Shown here: positions 36,085 through 45,461 of the stretch, piece by piece
Position numbering within the stretch: the first letter of the stretch is position 1
How the letters are laid out: every line of letters begins with the position of its first letter
NCBI RefSeq assembly: GCF_017306545.1
Contig: NZ_JAFKID010000013.1
Location: 112,675-176,674 of the forward strand
Length of the DNA: 64,000 nucleotides
Origin: Mesorhizobium sp.
Lineage (GTDB): Bacteria > Pseudomonadota > Alphaproteobacteria > Rhizobiales > Rhizobiaceae
Direction of reading: 5' to 3'
Program-made: the position numbers and the translations under genes
The notes under the pieces: model-generated
Told to the model about the DNA's origin: nothing
Databases searched by the model: none
The model's input: the letters and a program-made list of their open reading frames with translations, nothing else

Positions 36085-36972
36085 ATGCGTCCCGCCCACG
36101 CCGCCGCTGCCGCGGCGATCCTCGTGGCCATGTCCGGGGCTATCCTCGCCGGCGGTCATCGCTTGGCCTCGCCTCAGGATGAGATCGTCATCGCGCCGGA
36201 GGATGTTCCGGACATGCCGCCCGAACCGGGAGCTGGGCTTGAAGACGGGCAGGCCGGGGACGAAGCCTCAACCGAAGCGATCGAACCGCAACAGCCTGAC
36301 GAAGCCTTGATCCGGTCTCGCGCCATCGATCCCGAATTCGTCGCCCCGCCGTCGACGGGCGCCGCGCCGCTGGAGCGAGCCGATCCGCGCCCGCCGCTTA
36401 GCAAGCTGTCGCTGGCGCTGCCGCCCAAGCCGAAGATGCCGGACGAATGGAAAGGCAAGCCCCTGTTCCAACCGCTGGCGACCGCCGCCGGCGTCTTCCA
36501 GGCGATGGGCTACACCGTCGCCATTTCCGGCGTCGATGCCGTCAAGCCGGACGAGAGCTGCACCGACGAGGCGGGAAAGACGTGGAACTGCGGAGTGAGG
36601 GCGCGTGGCGCGTTCCGCGCCTTTCTGCGCGGGCGCGCGCCGGTCTGCACCGTGCCGCCCGAGGGCGGCCGCGACACCATTTCCGCCACCTGCCGCATCG
36701 GCAAGCAGGATATCGGCGCCTGGCTGGTGGCGAACGGCTGGGCGCGGGCGGCCAGGGGCGGCCCCTACGCCGAGGCCGAGGAGGTTGCGCGCAAGGAGCG
36801 CATGGGCATCTTCGGCGCGGCTCCGGGCCTGTCGAACCTGCCGCCTGAGCCGCCGCCGGTCGAGGCGCCTGTCGAACCCTCGCCGTCGATCCTCGACCTG
36901 TCGGGCGAGCCGCCGCCCCCGTCCACAGCGCCGGCGGCTACGCCAGATTTCCCGCCAGCGCCCGCTCAATGA
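36085..36972 (+). CDS. thermonuclease-family-like secreted protein, degenerate active site
   Basis: The 295 residues begin with a signal/anchor sequence ([19 protein letters not shown]), followed by an acidic Pro-rich linker to about 125. An SNase-like fold follows ([67 protein letters not shown]). A Pro-rich tail ends the protein. The active-site Asp/Arg/Glu set of staphylococcal nuclease is not recognisable, so it is likely non-catalytic or very divergent. It is co-transcribed with the S24 repressor. Its last 35 bases overlap the convergent lysS gene. Confidence 0.75.
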   Translation: MRPAHAAAAAAILVAMSGAILAGGHRLASPQDEIVIAPEDVPDMPPEPGAGLEDGQAGDEASTEAIEPQQPDEALIRSRAIDPEFVAPPSTGAAPLERADPRPPLSKLSLALPPKPKMPDEWKGKPLFQPLATAAGVFQAMGYTVAISGVDAVKPDESCTDEAGKTWNCGVRARGAFRAFLRGRAPVCTVPPEGGRDTISATCRIGKQDIGAWLVANGWARAARGGPYAEAEEVARKERMGIFGAAPGLSNLPPEPPPVEAPVEPSPSILDLSGEPPPPSTAPAATPDFPPAPAQ

Positions 36973-38587
36973 GCGCCCGCGTTTCGCCGATGCCGTAAAG
37001 CGCCGCGAACGAACCGAAGCGCGGGCCGCGTTCCTGGCCGATCAGCACCTCGTAGATCATCTGGAAGAAGGCGACCGAAACGCCGGGGCCGCCCTCGGGC
37101 GCCTGCTTGGAATGGTCCTGGTAGCGCTCGATCTTGCGCGCCACGTTGAGCGCGGCGTTCTGGATCGCCTGGCTGTCGGCATTGGCGGGCAGCGTCGCCA
37201 GCGCAGCAGACAGCTTCTCCAGCGCGTCTTGCTCGACCTCGTCCGGCGCGCGGTACTTTTTCTGCGGCTTCACGAAATCGTCGAAGTAGCGGATCGCATA
37301 GCCGACCAGCCGGTCGAGTTCGGGATTGGTGGCCGCCGTCACGCCCGGCGCGTAGCGCGAGATGAAGCCCCACAGCACGTCGCTGTTCTGCGCGTTGGAG
37401 GCGCTGACGAGGTTGAGCAGCAGCGCGAAACTCACCGGCAGGTCGATGGCCGGCGGCTGGCCGTCGTGCATGTGCCACACCGGATTGCCGAGCCGGTTCT
37501 TCCAATCCTGCTTCGGATAGGCCGACAGGAAGGAATAATACTCGTCCACCGCCTTCGGGATGACGTCGAAATAGAGCTTTTTCGCCTGCCTTGGCCGCTG
37601 GAACATATAGAGGCCGAGGCTCTCGGTCGGCGCATAGGTCAGCCATTCGTCGATGGTCAGCCCGTTGCCCTTCGACTTCGAGATCTTCTGGCCGTTCTCG
37701 TCGAGGAACAGTTCGTAGACGAAGTGCTCGGGGGCGCGGCCGCCGAGGATGACGCAGATCCTGTCGTAGATCGCCTGGTTGGTCTGATGGTCCTTGCCGA
37801 ACATCTCGAAATCGACGCCGAGCGCCGCCCAGCGCATGCCGAAATCCGGCTTCCACTGCATCTTCACCGCGCCGCCGGTGACCGGCAGCGTGGTTTCTGT
37901 GCCGTCCTCGTCGTCGAAGGTGATGGTGCCGGCCTTGGCGTCTACCTTCTTCATCGGCACGTAGAGAACACGCCCGCTCTTCGGCGAGATCGGCAGGAAG
38001 GGGCTGTAGGTCGCCTGCCGCTCCGGCCCGAGTGTCGGCAGCATCACTTTCATGATGGCGTCGTATTTTTCCACCGCGCGCAGCAGCATCGCGTCGAAGC
38101 GGCCCGACTTGTAGTAGTCGGTGGCGCTGGCGAATTCGTAGTCGAAGCCGAACGTGTCGAGGAAGCGCCTCAGCATAGCGTTGTTGTGGTGGCCGAAGCT
38201 CTCGTAGTCGCCGCCGAACGGGTTCGGCACGACGGTGAGCGGCATGTGCAGGTAAGGCTCGAGCGCCGCGCGGTCCGGCACGTTGTCGGGGATCTTGCGC
38301 ATGCCGTCCATGTCGTCGGAGAAGCACAGCAGCCGCGTCTTCACCTTGTCCTGCGTCAGCACCCGGAAGGCGTGCCGCACCATGGTGGTGCGCGCCACCT
38401 CGCCGAAGGTGCCGATATGCGGCAGGCCGGACGGGCCGTAGCCCGTCTCGAACAGCACGGTTTCGGGAAAGCCCGTCTTCTCGTAGCGTTTGACGATCTT
38501 TTTCGCTTCCTCGAACGGCCAGGCCTTGCTCTCTGCTGCCGAGCCAAGGATTTCGGGCGAAAGGTCGATCATGTTGGATCGCGTCAT
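36938..38587 (-). CDS. lysS: lysine-tRNA ligase, class I
   Basis: The 549-residue class I enzyme is of archaeal/alphaproteobacterial type, unrelated to class II LysRS. The HIGH motif is in [15 protein letters not shown] and the KMSKS-type motif is [16 protein letters not shown]. The C-terminal anticodon-binding helical domain starts near residue 380. ATG at 38585-38587 begins [15 protein letters not shown]; an ATG five codons later is also possible. Its 3' end overlaps the thermonuclease-like gene by 35 bases. Confidence 0.95.
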   Translation of the reverse strand: MTRSNMIDLSPEILGSAAESKAWPFEEAKKIVKRYEKTGFPETVLFETGYGPSGLPHIGTFGEVARTTMVRHAFRVLTQDKVKTRLLCFSDDMDGMRKIPDNVPDRAALEPYLHMPLTVVPNPFGGDYESFGHHNNAMLRRFLDTFGFDYEFASATDYYKSGRFDAMLLRAVEKYDAIMKVMLPTLGPERQATYSPFLPISPKSGRVLYVPMKKVDAKAGTITFDDEDGTETTLPVTGGAVKMQWKPDFGMRWAALGVDFEMFGKDHQTNQAIYDRICVILGGRAPEHFVYELFLDENGQKISKSKGNGLTIDEWLTYAPTESLGLYMFQRPRQAKKLYFDVIPKAVDEYYSFLSAYPKQDWKNRLGNPVWHMHDGQPPAIDLPVSFALLLNLVSASNAQNSDVLWGFISRYAPGVTAATNPELDRLVGYAIRYFDDFVKPQKKYRAPDEVEQDALEKLSAALATLPANADSQAIQNAALNVARKIERYQDHSKQAPEGGPGVSVAFFQMIYEVLIGQERGPRFGSFAALYGIGETRALIERALAGNLA

Positions 38588-38751
38588 GAAGCTGGGTCCT
38601 ACGGGGAAGAGGCCGCGGGTGGCGGCATGCCGAATGCTCTATGCGCGCCGGCCGCGAGCGTCAACGGCAGCCGGCTTTTTCCTTGCGGCCGCACCGGTCC
38701 CTTCCTACCTTGCGGCAGGCCGCCGCGAGTGGCCGCAGCGAGGGGAAAGCC

Positions 38752-39165
38752 ATGTCGAAACCGTCCGTCCACGAAGCTCTGATCTACCTGATGGTGATCG
38801 CTTCGGCCTCCGACCGCGACATGTCCGATCCCGAACTCGGGCGCATCGGCGCGGTGGTGCGCGGCTGGCCCGTCTTCGAGGATTTCAACGCCGACCGTAT
38901 CGTCGAAGTGGCGCAGGACTGCCAGAAGAGGTTGAACGGCGCGGAAGGACTGGAAGGCGTGCTCGGCCTCGTCGCCGGCGTGTTGCCGGAACGGTTGCGG
39001 GACACCGCCTATGCCGCCGCTTTCGAAGTGGCCGCGGCCGATCTCGAAATCCGGCTGGAGGAGATGCGGGTGCTTCAGTTGATCCGCCGCAGCCTCGATC
39101 TCGACACGCTGACGGCAGCGGCGATCGCGCAAGGCGCCAAGGCCCGCCATCGCACGCTCACATGA
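38752..39165 (+). CDS. TerB-family (tellurite resistance TerB-like) protein
   Basis: The 137-residue all-helical protein begins MSKPSVHEALIYLMVIASAS, followed by an acidic metal-site-like pattern RDMSDPELGRIGAVV. The second half repeats the pattern (DTAYAAAFEVAAADLEIRLEE). It matches the TerB fold, whose members occur widely outside tellurite operons. No ter genes are nearby, so resistance should not be inferred. The start follows GAGGGGAAAGCC. Confidence 0.75.
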   Translation: MSKPSVHEALIYLMVIASASDRDMSDPELGRIGAVVRGWPVFEDFNADRIVEVAQDCQKRLNGAEGLEGVLGLVAGVLPERLRDTAYAAAFEVAAADLEIRLEEMRVLQLIRRSLDLDTLTAAAIAQGAKARHRTLT

Positions 39166-39171
39166 GCCGCT

Positions 39172-40017
39172 TCAGTAAAAGCTGATCGGGAAATAGCGCA
39201 GGTAGAGTTCGGCGAAGGTGCCCTTCACCGAAATCTGCTGGAGCGCATAGTCGAAGGCGGCGGCAAGCGCCGGATTGTCGGCCTTGACGGCGATCGAAAG
39301 CCCGGTGCCGAAGTATTCGGGCGCGATATAGGGGCCGCCGGCAAAGCGGCAGCAATCGGCGGCGTCCGCGCCGCCGAGCCAGAAGGAAAGGCGCATGCCG
39401 TCGCCGAAGGCGGCGTCGAGCTTGCCGGCCTTGAGGGCGGCGTGGAGATCTTCCGGTTTCGGGTAGGTAACGATTTCGACCTTGCCGAAGTCGTCGCGCA
39501 GCATGTGTTCGTGGCCGGTGCCGGCCACCACGCCGACCTTCTTGCCTTGCAGCGCCTGGTAGACGGGTTCGGTGATCGGCTTGGTCCTGGGCACGACGAA
39601 GCGCGCCGGGAATTGCAGGTAAGCGCGCGAAAAGGCATAGGTTTCGCGCGCCTGGGCCGTCACCGCTATGCCGGCGATGATCGCCTCGCCCTCGCCTTTT
39701 TGCAGCGCCGTTTCGAGTTCGTCCCACGGCAGGGCCTGGATCTCGCATTTGCCGGCGAGTTCGAGTTCGGCGCAGATGGCGCGCGCCAGGTCGATGTGGA
39801 AGCCCGACAGCCGGCCGCTGCCGTCGAGGAAATTGAACGGTGCAAAATCCGTGGTCGTGAGAAAGCGCAGGCGCGGCATGGCGGCAAGGTCGGGCTTGGC
39901 AAGCCGTTCCTGGGTGTCCCACAGGATCGGCGCCTGCGGCCCGGCGGCAGGCGCCCGCGTCGCCGAAACGACGGCGCCGAGGCAGATCAATGCGGCGGCA
40001 AGGCGGCGTAGAGCCAC
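39172..40017 (-). CDS. periplasmic amino-acid-type substrate-binding protein, orphan
   Basis: The 281 residues have a signal peptide (RRLAAALICLGAVVSATRAPA|AG) and an SBP_bac_3 domain: LRFLTTTDFAPFNFLDGSGRLSGFHIDLARAI, DELETALQKGEGEAIIAG, GKKVGVVAGTGHEHML, LDAAFGDGM. There is no permease or ATPase beside it, so it either serves a transporter elsewhere or has a sensory or signalling role. Its stop lies 6 bases from the convergent TerB-like gene. Confidence 0.85.
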   Translation of the reverse strand: MALRRLAAALICLGAVVSATRAPAAGPQAPILWDTQERLAKPDLAAMPRLRFLTTTDFAPFNFLDGSGRLSGFHIDLARAICAELELAGKCEIQALPWDELETALQKGEGEAIIAGIAVTAQARETYAFSRAYLQFPARFVVPRTKPITEPVYQALQGKKVGVVAGTGHEHMLRDDFGKVEIVTYPKPEDLHAALKAGKLDAAFGDGMRLSFWLGGADAADCCRFAGGPYIAPEYFGTGLSIAVKADNPALAAAFDYALQQISVKGTFAELYLRYFPISFY

Positions 40018-40151
40018 GCGGGGTCCTCCATCATTGCCTCTCGATCAGGCATCGGCTTGTCGTATGAAATCAGCATGACCGCAACGGATTTCGATGCCTT
40101 CGGGGGAAATAACGGCTATGCTCGCCAAATCCGATGCCGCGCTGAAAGGGG

Positions 40152-42185
40152 ATGACGGGCGGCGGTGCGGCCGTTGGCCTGAGGAGGAGAAACGCCGCGT
40201 CTCGTGACGGCGGCCGGAGCGGGGGACGACGAGCCATCATGGGCTCTTTTGGATTCCGTGGCGGGGAGGGGTTTCCGCGCGGAACGAGCGGCGGTGTTCC
40301 GCCGGAGCGGATCGACACGCAGGAGCAGGATTACGGGATTCTGCTCGCGGAGGTGTTTTTTCCCGAGCTGGTCGAATGGCGCGGCGTGTTGGCGCGGCTC
40401 GACGTGCCGCCGCAGGAGGCGTTCGAGATTGCCGCCCGGTCGCACGTCGAAGGCGGCGATTTCGCCACCGGTCTCGTCGGTTTCGGTGTCCATCCCGATC
40501 GTCTCGTCAAGGCGATCGCCGCCGATCTCGGCATTGCCGTGGCCGGGCCGATAGAGCCCGATCGGCTGGTGGTCGACCAGCAGCATGCGCTGGCGCTGCT
40601 GCGCCGCCGCGGCGGCCACGTTCCCGTCAAGTTCCTGGAGCGCGGCGGCGAGGTCTCCTTCCTGATCACGCCCGAGCGCATCCAACTCGGCCTGGTGCGC
40701 CGGCACATCGGTGCCAGCCCAGCCCTGGCGGCGCGGCTGCGGCTGGTGCCGGCGGCGGTCTTGCGTGCGGCGGTCCTGCACCGTTCCCAACCCTTCCTGC
40801 TCCGTCGCGCGGTGAGCGGGCTTTTCGAGCGCTTTCCGCAGATGTCCGCCCGCATCGTCGTTCATGCCTGGCAAGGCATCGTCGTCGGTTTCGCCATCGC
40901 CGCGGTGCCGGTCGGCTTCCTGTTGGCGCCGCTGGCGATGCTGGCGGTCCTGCACGGGCTGGCGACCTTCTTCTTCCTTGCCTGCGTGGCGCTTCGCTTC
41001 GCTGTCGTTGCCTCGCCCAGACCGCCTGCAATGCGGCCGCGATTGAGCTTGCCGCCGCCGGACGCGCCGCGCTTTTCCGTGCTGGTCGCGCTCTACCGGG
41101 AGGCCGCTATGGTGCCGCATCTGCTGGCGGCGCTCGACCGGCTCGTCTGGCCGCGCGAGCGGCTGGAGATCAGGCTTGTCTGCGAGGCCGACGATGCGGC
41201 GACGCTCGCGGCCATCCGCGCGCATCCCCTGCCGCCGCACATGGAGATCGTCGAGGTGCCGCCGGGCGAGCCGCGCACCAAGCCGAAGGCGCTCGCCTAT
41301 GCGCTGCCGATGACGGGCGGCGAGTTCGTCACCCTCTACGACGCCGAGGATCGCCCCGATCCGATGCAGCTTGTCGAGGCGTGGCAGCGCTTCCGCACCG
41401 GCGGACCGGACCTTGGCGTCGTGCAGGCGCCGCTGGAAATTTCCAACAGCGAGGCCGGCGTGATCGCGCGCATGTTCGCTTTCGAATATGCGGGGCTTTT
41501 CAGGGGCCTGCTGCCCTGGCTGTCGCGTCGGAAGCTGGTGCTGCCGCTGGGCGGCACCTCCAACCATTTCCGCCGATCCGCTTTGGAAGAGGTTGGCGGC
41601 TGGGACCCTTTCAACGTCACCGAAGATGCCGACCTCGGCGTCCGGCTCGCCCGCTTCGGCTATCGTGCCGAGACGATCGCCTGTCCGACCCGCGAGCCGG
41701 CGCCCAGGCGCCTCGGCGTCTGGCTGCCGCAGCGTACGCGCTGGTTCAAGGGCTGGGCGCAGACATGGCTGGTGCACATGCGAGCGCCGCGCCGTCTCGC
41801 CGCCGATCTCGGCTGGCCCTCCTTTCTGGTGGCGCAGGTGCTTTTCGCCGGCATGCTGGCCTCGGTGCTGCTGCACCCGCTGCTTTTGCTCACCTTTGTC
41901 CTGCTCGCCGCGGAACTCCTGTCGCACGGGCCGATCGGCGCGGCCCGCTCGCTGCTGCTCCTGGTCGACATCGTCAACATCGCCTGCGGCTACCTGTCCT
42001 TCCTGCTGCTCGGCTGGCAGACATTGGCGAGGCGGGAGCGCAAGGGCTTCTGGAAGGTGGTGCTGGCGACGCCGCTCTATTGGGCGATGATGTCGGTTGC
42101 CGGATGGCGCGCGGTCTGGCAGCTCTGGCGGCAGCCTCATAAATGGGAAAAGACGCCGCACGACGATGTGGCCGCCGGGTCGTGA
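40152..42185 (+). CDS. membrane glycosyltransferase family 2 with N-terminal GspE/MshEN-like domain
   Basis: Up to 677 residues; an ATG at 40239 (MGSFGFRGG) is an equally good start. An N-terminal soluble domain of about 150 residues resembles the GspE/MshE N-terminal domain (VHPDRLVKAIAADLGI, FLITPERIQLGLV). Two membrane helices follow (about 230-280), then a processive GT2 catalytic domain with DAEDRPD (about 397-403), TEDADLGVRLA (about 490) and QRTRWFKGW (about 525). C-terminal membrane helices end the protein. The QxxRW-type motif suggests synthesis of a polysaccharide. No other exopolysaccharide genes are adjacent. The sugar is unknown. Confidence 0.85.
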   Translation: MTGGGAAVGLRRRNAASRDGGRSGGRRAIMGSFGFRGGEGFPRGTSGGVPPERIDTQEQDYGILLAEVFFPELVEWRGVLARLDVPPQEAFEIAARSHVEGGDFATGLVGFGVHPDRLVKAIAADLGIAVAGPIEPDRLVVDQQHALALLRRRGGHVPVKFLERGGEVSFLITPERIQLGLVRRHIGASPALAARLRLVPAAVLRAAVLHRSQPFLLRRAVSGLFERFPQMSARIVVHAWQGIVVGFAIAAVPVGFLLAPLAMLAVLHGLATFFFLACVALRFAVVASPRPPAMRPRLSLPPPDAPRFSVLVALYREAAMVPHLLAALDRLVWPRERLEIRLVCEADDAATLAAIRAHPLPPHMEIVEVPPGEPRTKPKALAYALPMTGGEFVTLYDAEDRPDPMQLVEAWQRFRTGGPDLGVVQAPLEISNSEAGVIARMFAFEYAGLFRGLLPWLSRRKLVLPLGGTSNHFRRSALEEVGGWDPFNVTEDADLGVRLARFGYRAETIACPTREPAPRRLGVWLPQRTRWFKGWAQTWLVHMRAPRRLAADLGWPSFLVAQVLFAGMLASVLLHPLLLLTFVLLAAELLSHGPIGAARSLLLLVDIVNIACGYLSFLLLGWQTLARRERKGFWKVVLATPLYWAMMSVAGWRAVWQLWRQPHKWEKTPHDDVAAGS

Positions 42186-42210
42186 GCGGTTCCGTGCGAC
42201 GGATATGGAG

Positions 42211-42243
42211 AAAGGCCCGCTGTTGAGGGGACAGCGGACCTTT
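42211..42243. terminator. bidirectional terminator-like stem-loop
   Basis: Arms AAAGGCCCGCTGT / ACAGCGGACCTTT (one mismatch in 13) enclose a 7-base loop. The A and T tracts at the ends suit both strands. It lies between the convergent glycosyltransferase and DUF937 genes. Confidence 0.65.
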
Positions 42244-42355
42244 CAAAGAGGGGTGGCGTTCCCTCTGGCCGCAATACGCGGCCATCTCAAAAACTTGCGA
42301 CGGCGCGGAAAGTTCCCGTCGAAAATGCCTCTGTCGCCATGCGTGGCGGCGGCGC

Positions 42356-43276
42356 TCAGCGGTCCATGCCGCGCAGGAACTGGTCGAACACCGAGCCCAT
42401 GTTCTTCTCATAGTCGTCGCGCTGCTGCCTTCCCGTTTCGAACATCTTGCCGAAGATGTCGTCGTAAGGGTTGCGCGGCTTGTCGCCGGTGTTTCCCGAA
42501 CCTGGTTCGGGCTGCGGCGTGCGCTGCGGCCGTGCGCTTCCCGCCTGCTGGCCGCCGCCCAGCATGTCCTGAAGGATCTTGCCCCAGGGATTGTCGCCGA
42601 GCGGGTTCTGGGCTTGCTGCGGCTCTCTTTGCGGCTGCGCCTGACCGGCAGCGCCGCCGAACATGTCCTGAAGCACCTTGCCGAACGGGTTGTTGCCGAG
42701 CGGGTCGAAAGGATTCTGCCCTTGCGGGGCTTGCCGCTGCTGCGGCGCCGGCTGGCCGCCCATCATGGAGCCGCCTTGCTTCATCATCTCCTCGATGATC
42801 TGGCCGAGTGGATTGTTGGCGCCGCCGAAGCCGCCCGCCTGTGCGCTCTGCGCCTGGCCGGTCGATTGCTTGAACAGGCCGCCCATCACCATCGAGGCGA
42901 TGACCGGAAGCATCTGCTGCAACACCTGCTGGCCGATGCCGGTCGCCTGCGCGGCCTGCGCCGCGACCGCCCGCGACAGGTCCTTGGAGCCGAAAAGCTG
43001 GCCGAGCACGTCGTTGCCTTGATCGACGCCCTGCTGCGAAAAGGCCTGGCCGGCGTTGTCGAAATAGCGGCCGTACTGTCCGCTCGCCAGCGCGTTGAGG
43101 AAGCCGCCGAGACCGTAGGGATCGGAGGTCGTGCGTTTCAGGCCCTGGCTGAAGGCGGGCAGCAGCGCCTCGACGGCCAGCTGCGCCTGTTGCTGCGACA
43201 GGTTGAACTGCCGGGCCAGGAGTTCCATGCCGCGCCCGTTCTGCGCCTGCGATAGCATGTCGAACAAGGGAAGCAT
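42356..43276 (-). CDS. DUF937 domain protein with Gly/Gln/Asn-rich repeats
   Basis: The 306 residues start MLPLFDMLSQAQNGRGMELL. The DUF937 domain (about 1-160) contains LSQQQAQLAVEALLPAFSQGL and TGIGQQVLQQMLPVIASMVMGGLF. The C-terminal part carries four degenerate repeats built on NP[FLWY]G/D...[IV]-x-[QDK]-M-x-GG, separated by Gln-rich linkers. Function is unknown; it is probably cytoplasmic. A longer upstream frame lacks similarity, and the ATG at 43274-43276 follows GGAGGACAGAC. Confidence 0.85.
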   Translation of the reverse strand: MLPLFDMLSQAQNGRGMELLARQFNLSQQQAQLAVEALLPAFSQGLKRTTSDPYGLGGFLNALASGQYGRYFDNAGQAFSQQGVDQGNDVLGQLFGSKDLSRAVAAQAAQATGIGQQVLQQMLPVIASMVMGGLFKQSTGQAQSAQAGGFGGANNPLGQIIEEMMKQGGSMMGGQPAPQQRQAPQGQNPFDPLGNNPFGKVLQDMFGGAAGQAQPQREPQQAQNPLGDNPWGKILQDMLGGGQQAGSARPQRTPQPEPGSGNTGDKPRNPYDDIFGKMFETGRQQRDDYEKNMGSVFDQFLRGMDR

Positions 43277-43691
43277 GTCTGTCCTCCGGATGGATGCCGT
43301 TCGACGGAGCCTAACGCATGTTTCCCGCAAGAGGGAACCGGTTTCGGAGCGAAACATGCGTAAAATCAAAACCCTGAAGCGCTCCGGATAAAACCGGGGA
43401 TCGGCGTGGGGTCGGGGGCTCTCGCTGGAAGCAGCGGCGCCGTCGCGGCTCTCGTTACGGTCCGGATGGGTGGACGCGACGGAATGTCGCCTGAGGCCTC
43501 CGCCCGCGCAATGCATGGGTCGGCCACCGCCGCGTCCTGGCAAAGCCTTAGGTCAGGCAAATCGGCAAGGATAATGACGTTTTGTTTCAATCTGAACGAA
43601 AGCGTTTTGAATCAATTCGCCCCCCGTTCCTTCGCTTTTCGGTGAGAAGCCCGTGCTAGACCAAACCCGGCGGCGGAATCCAGGAGGCAAG
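43277..43691. promoter_or_regulatory. divergent intergenic region, no recognisable gene
   Basis: A 415-base gap between the DUF937 gene and a small gene on the opposite strand. The part near 43560-43620 is AT-richer and probably holds the promoter of the small gene. ORFs here translate to Arg/Ala-rich nonsense. I see no palindrome, RNA gene or repeat. Confidence 0.35.
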
Positions 43692-43886
43692 ATGCAGACC
43701 GATTACGCCGCTGTGCGGCAATATCTCGAGGGTGCGTGGCTTCACGTGCAAGGTGAAGACGACTTGGCGCATCAGTTGCGCGAGGCGCTCGACTACCTGA
43801 TAGAGACGGTGGCCACGGCCGAGTGCAGCCGCCCCCGCCGGCCGGCGGAAATCCTGCACTTTCCCAAGCGGGCCAGCGGCTCCTGA
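43692..43886 (+). CDS. small hypothetical protein
   Basis: The 64-residue product has a near-ideal Shine-Dalgarno AGGAGG six bases before ATG. Its first 45 residues (MQTDYAAVRQYLEGAWLHVQ...) look like two amphipathic helices with acidic faces; the tail is basic (RPRRPAEILHFPKRASGS). There is no known family. It is convergent with gshA, with 18 bases between ends. The ribosome site makes it likely to be real. Confidence 0.65.
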   Translation: MQTDYAAVRQYLEGAWLHVQGEDDLAHQLREALDYLIETVATAECSRPRRPAEILHFPKRASGS

Positions 43887-43904
43887 GCGGAGCGCGGCAG
43901 CGCG

Positions 43905-45278
43905 TCAGTAGGCGTATTCCAGGAAAACCGGTTCGATCGAGCCGCCCCAGCGCGTGTGGTAGGCGTTGAGCATTTCCTCGGCACTGGTGGTGCCGCGCGC
44001 CACCACCTCGTCCAGCGTCGACAGGAAGGATGTCTCGTCGTAGCCGTCGCGGTTCAGCCTGCCGCGCCGGGCCAGCCCGTCGCGGGAAATGGCGAGCACG
44101 TCGCGCGCCACCTCGCGCAGCGTCGTGTTGCGGAAGGGCGCCGCGATCCCCTGCTCGGGCACGGCGTCGCGCATGGCGAGCGCTTCGGTATAGGTCCAGT
44201 CGGCCGTCAGCGCCTCGGCGGCGTCGAGCGCGGCCTCGTCGTAGAGCAGGCCGACCCAGAAGGCGGGTAGGGCGCAGATGCGGCGCCATGGTCCGCCGTC
44301 GGCGCCGCGCATTTCGAGGAAACGCTTCAGCCGCACGTCGGGGAACAGGGTCGAGAGATGGTTCGCCCAGTCGCCCATGGTCGGCATGCCGTCCGGCACT
44401 TCCTTGCGTGCCGCGCCCGCCATGAACTGGCGGAAGGTCATGTGGGTCATGTCGTAATAGCGGCCGTTGCGGATGACGAAATACATCGGCACGTCGAGCG
44501 CCCATTCGACATAGTCGGCGAAGCCGAAATCGGGCGAGAAGCAGAATTCCAGCATGCCGGAGCGCTGGTTGTCGGTGTCGCGCCAGATGTCGCCGCGCCA
44601 CGAGACGAAGCCGTTGGGCCGGCTGTCGGTGAAGGGCGAATTAGCGAACAGCGCCGTCGACAGAGGCTGGAGTTTCAGCGACACCTGCATCTTGCGGCGC
44701 ATGTCGCGCTCGCTCTCGAAGTCGAGGTTCACCTGGATGGTGCAGGTCCGATACATCATGTCGAGGCCCTTGGTGCCGACCTTGGGCATGTAGCGCGTCA
44801 TGATCTCGTAGCGCGATTTCGGCATTTTCGGCGTTTCGGCAAGCGTCCATTTCGGGCTGCCGCCGAGGCCGAGGAAGCGGATGCCGAGCGGTTCGGCGAT
44901 CTCGCGCAACTGGGCGAGGTGCGCGTTGCCTTCGCGGCAGGTCTGGTGGATCGTCTCCAGCGGCGCGCCGGAAAGCTCGAACTGGCCGCCGGGCTCGAGG
45001 CTGATGGCGCCCTGGCCGGTCGGCTCGACCAGGCCGATGATGCGGCCTTCGTCGAGGATCGGGTCCCAGCCGAGCTTTTCCTGCATGCCTTCGAGGATGG
45101 CGCGGATGCCGCGCTCGCCGCCATAGGGCACCGGCGCGTTGCCGTCGGTGTAGAAGGGGAATTTCTCGTGCTCGGTGCCGATGCGCCACTTGTCGCGCGG
45201 CTTGTTGCCGGCGGCGAGGTAGGAGACAAGCTCGTCGAGGCCTTCAATGGGCCGGAAATCCGTCGTGTCGCGCGCCAT
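43905..45278 (-). CDS. gshA: glutamate-cysteine ligase
   Basis: First step of glutathione synthesis (ATP-dependent gamma-glutamylcysteine formation). The 457 residues are of the alphaproteobacterial/plant-type family: KWRIGTEHEKFPFY, PTGQGAISLEPGGQFELSG, RTCTIQVNLDFESERDM, and the C-terminal WGGSIEPVFLEYAY. ATG at 45276-45278 begins MARDTTDFRPIEGLDELV; the frame continues upstream without similarity. rsmE lies upstream on the same strand, 183 bases away. Confidence 0.95.
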   Translation of the reverse strand: MARDTTDFRPIEGLDELVSYLAAGNKPRDKWRIGTEHEKFPFYTDGNAPVPYGGERGIRAILEGMQEKLGWDPILDEGRIIGLVEPTGQGAISLEPGGQFELSGAPLETIHQTCREGNAHLAQLREIAEPLGIRFLGLGGSPKWTLAETPKMPKSRYEIMTRYMPKVGTKGLDMMYRTCTIQVNLDFESERDMRRKMQVSLKLQPLSTALFANSPFTDSRPNGFVSWRGDIWRDTDNQRSGMLEFCFSPDFGFADYVEWALDVPMYFVIRNGRYYDMTHMTFRQFMAGAARKEVPDGMPTMGDWANHLSTLFPDVRLKRFLEMRGADGGPWRRICALPAFWVGLLYDEAALDAAEALTADWTYTEALAMRDAVPEQGIAAPFRNTTLREVARDVLAISRDGLARRGRLNRDGYDETSFLSTLDEVVARGTTSAEEMLNAYHTRWGGSIEPVFLEYAY

Positions 45279-45461
45279 GTACCCTCTTCCGGCGCCCCTG
45301 TCGACCGCGCCACGCTTGCAGCGGCCTCGGGCCGCGGCGGTTTGATGGACGATAGCAGGCCGCGCGATCAAGCAAAATTTGCTGAGCCATGCGTCAACGG
45401 AGTTGAATGTTTGTTCCCGCGCAAACGCGGCGGCGACAAGAACCTGTCGTCGGCACGGAAC

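Noticed and set aside
38752-39165. Tellurite resistance operon
   Set aside because: Only a TerB-like fold is present; no terACDEZ genes are nearby.
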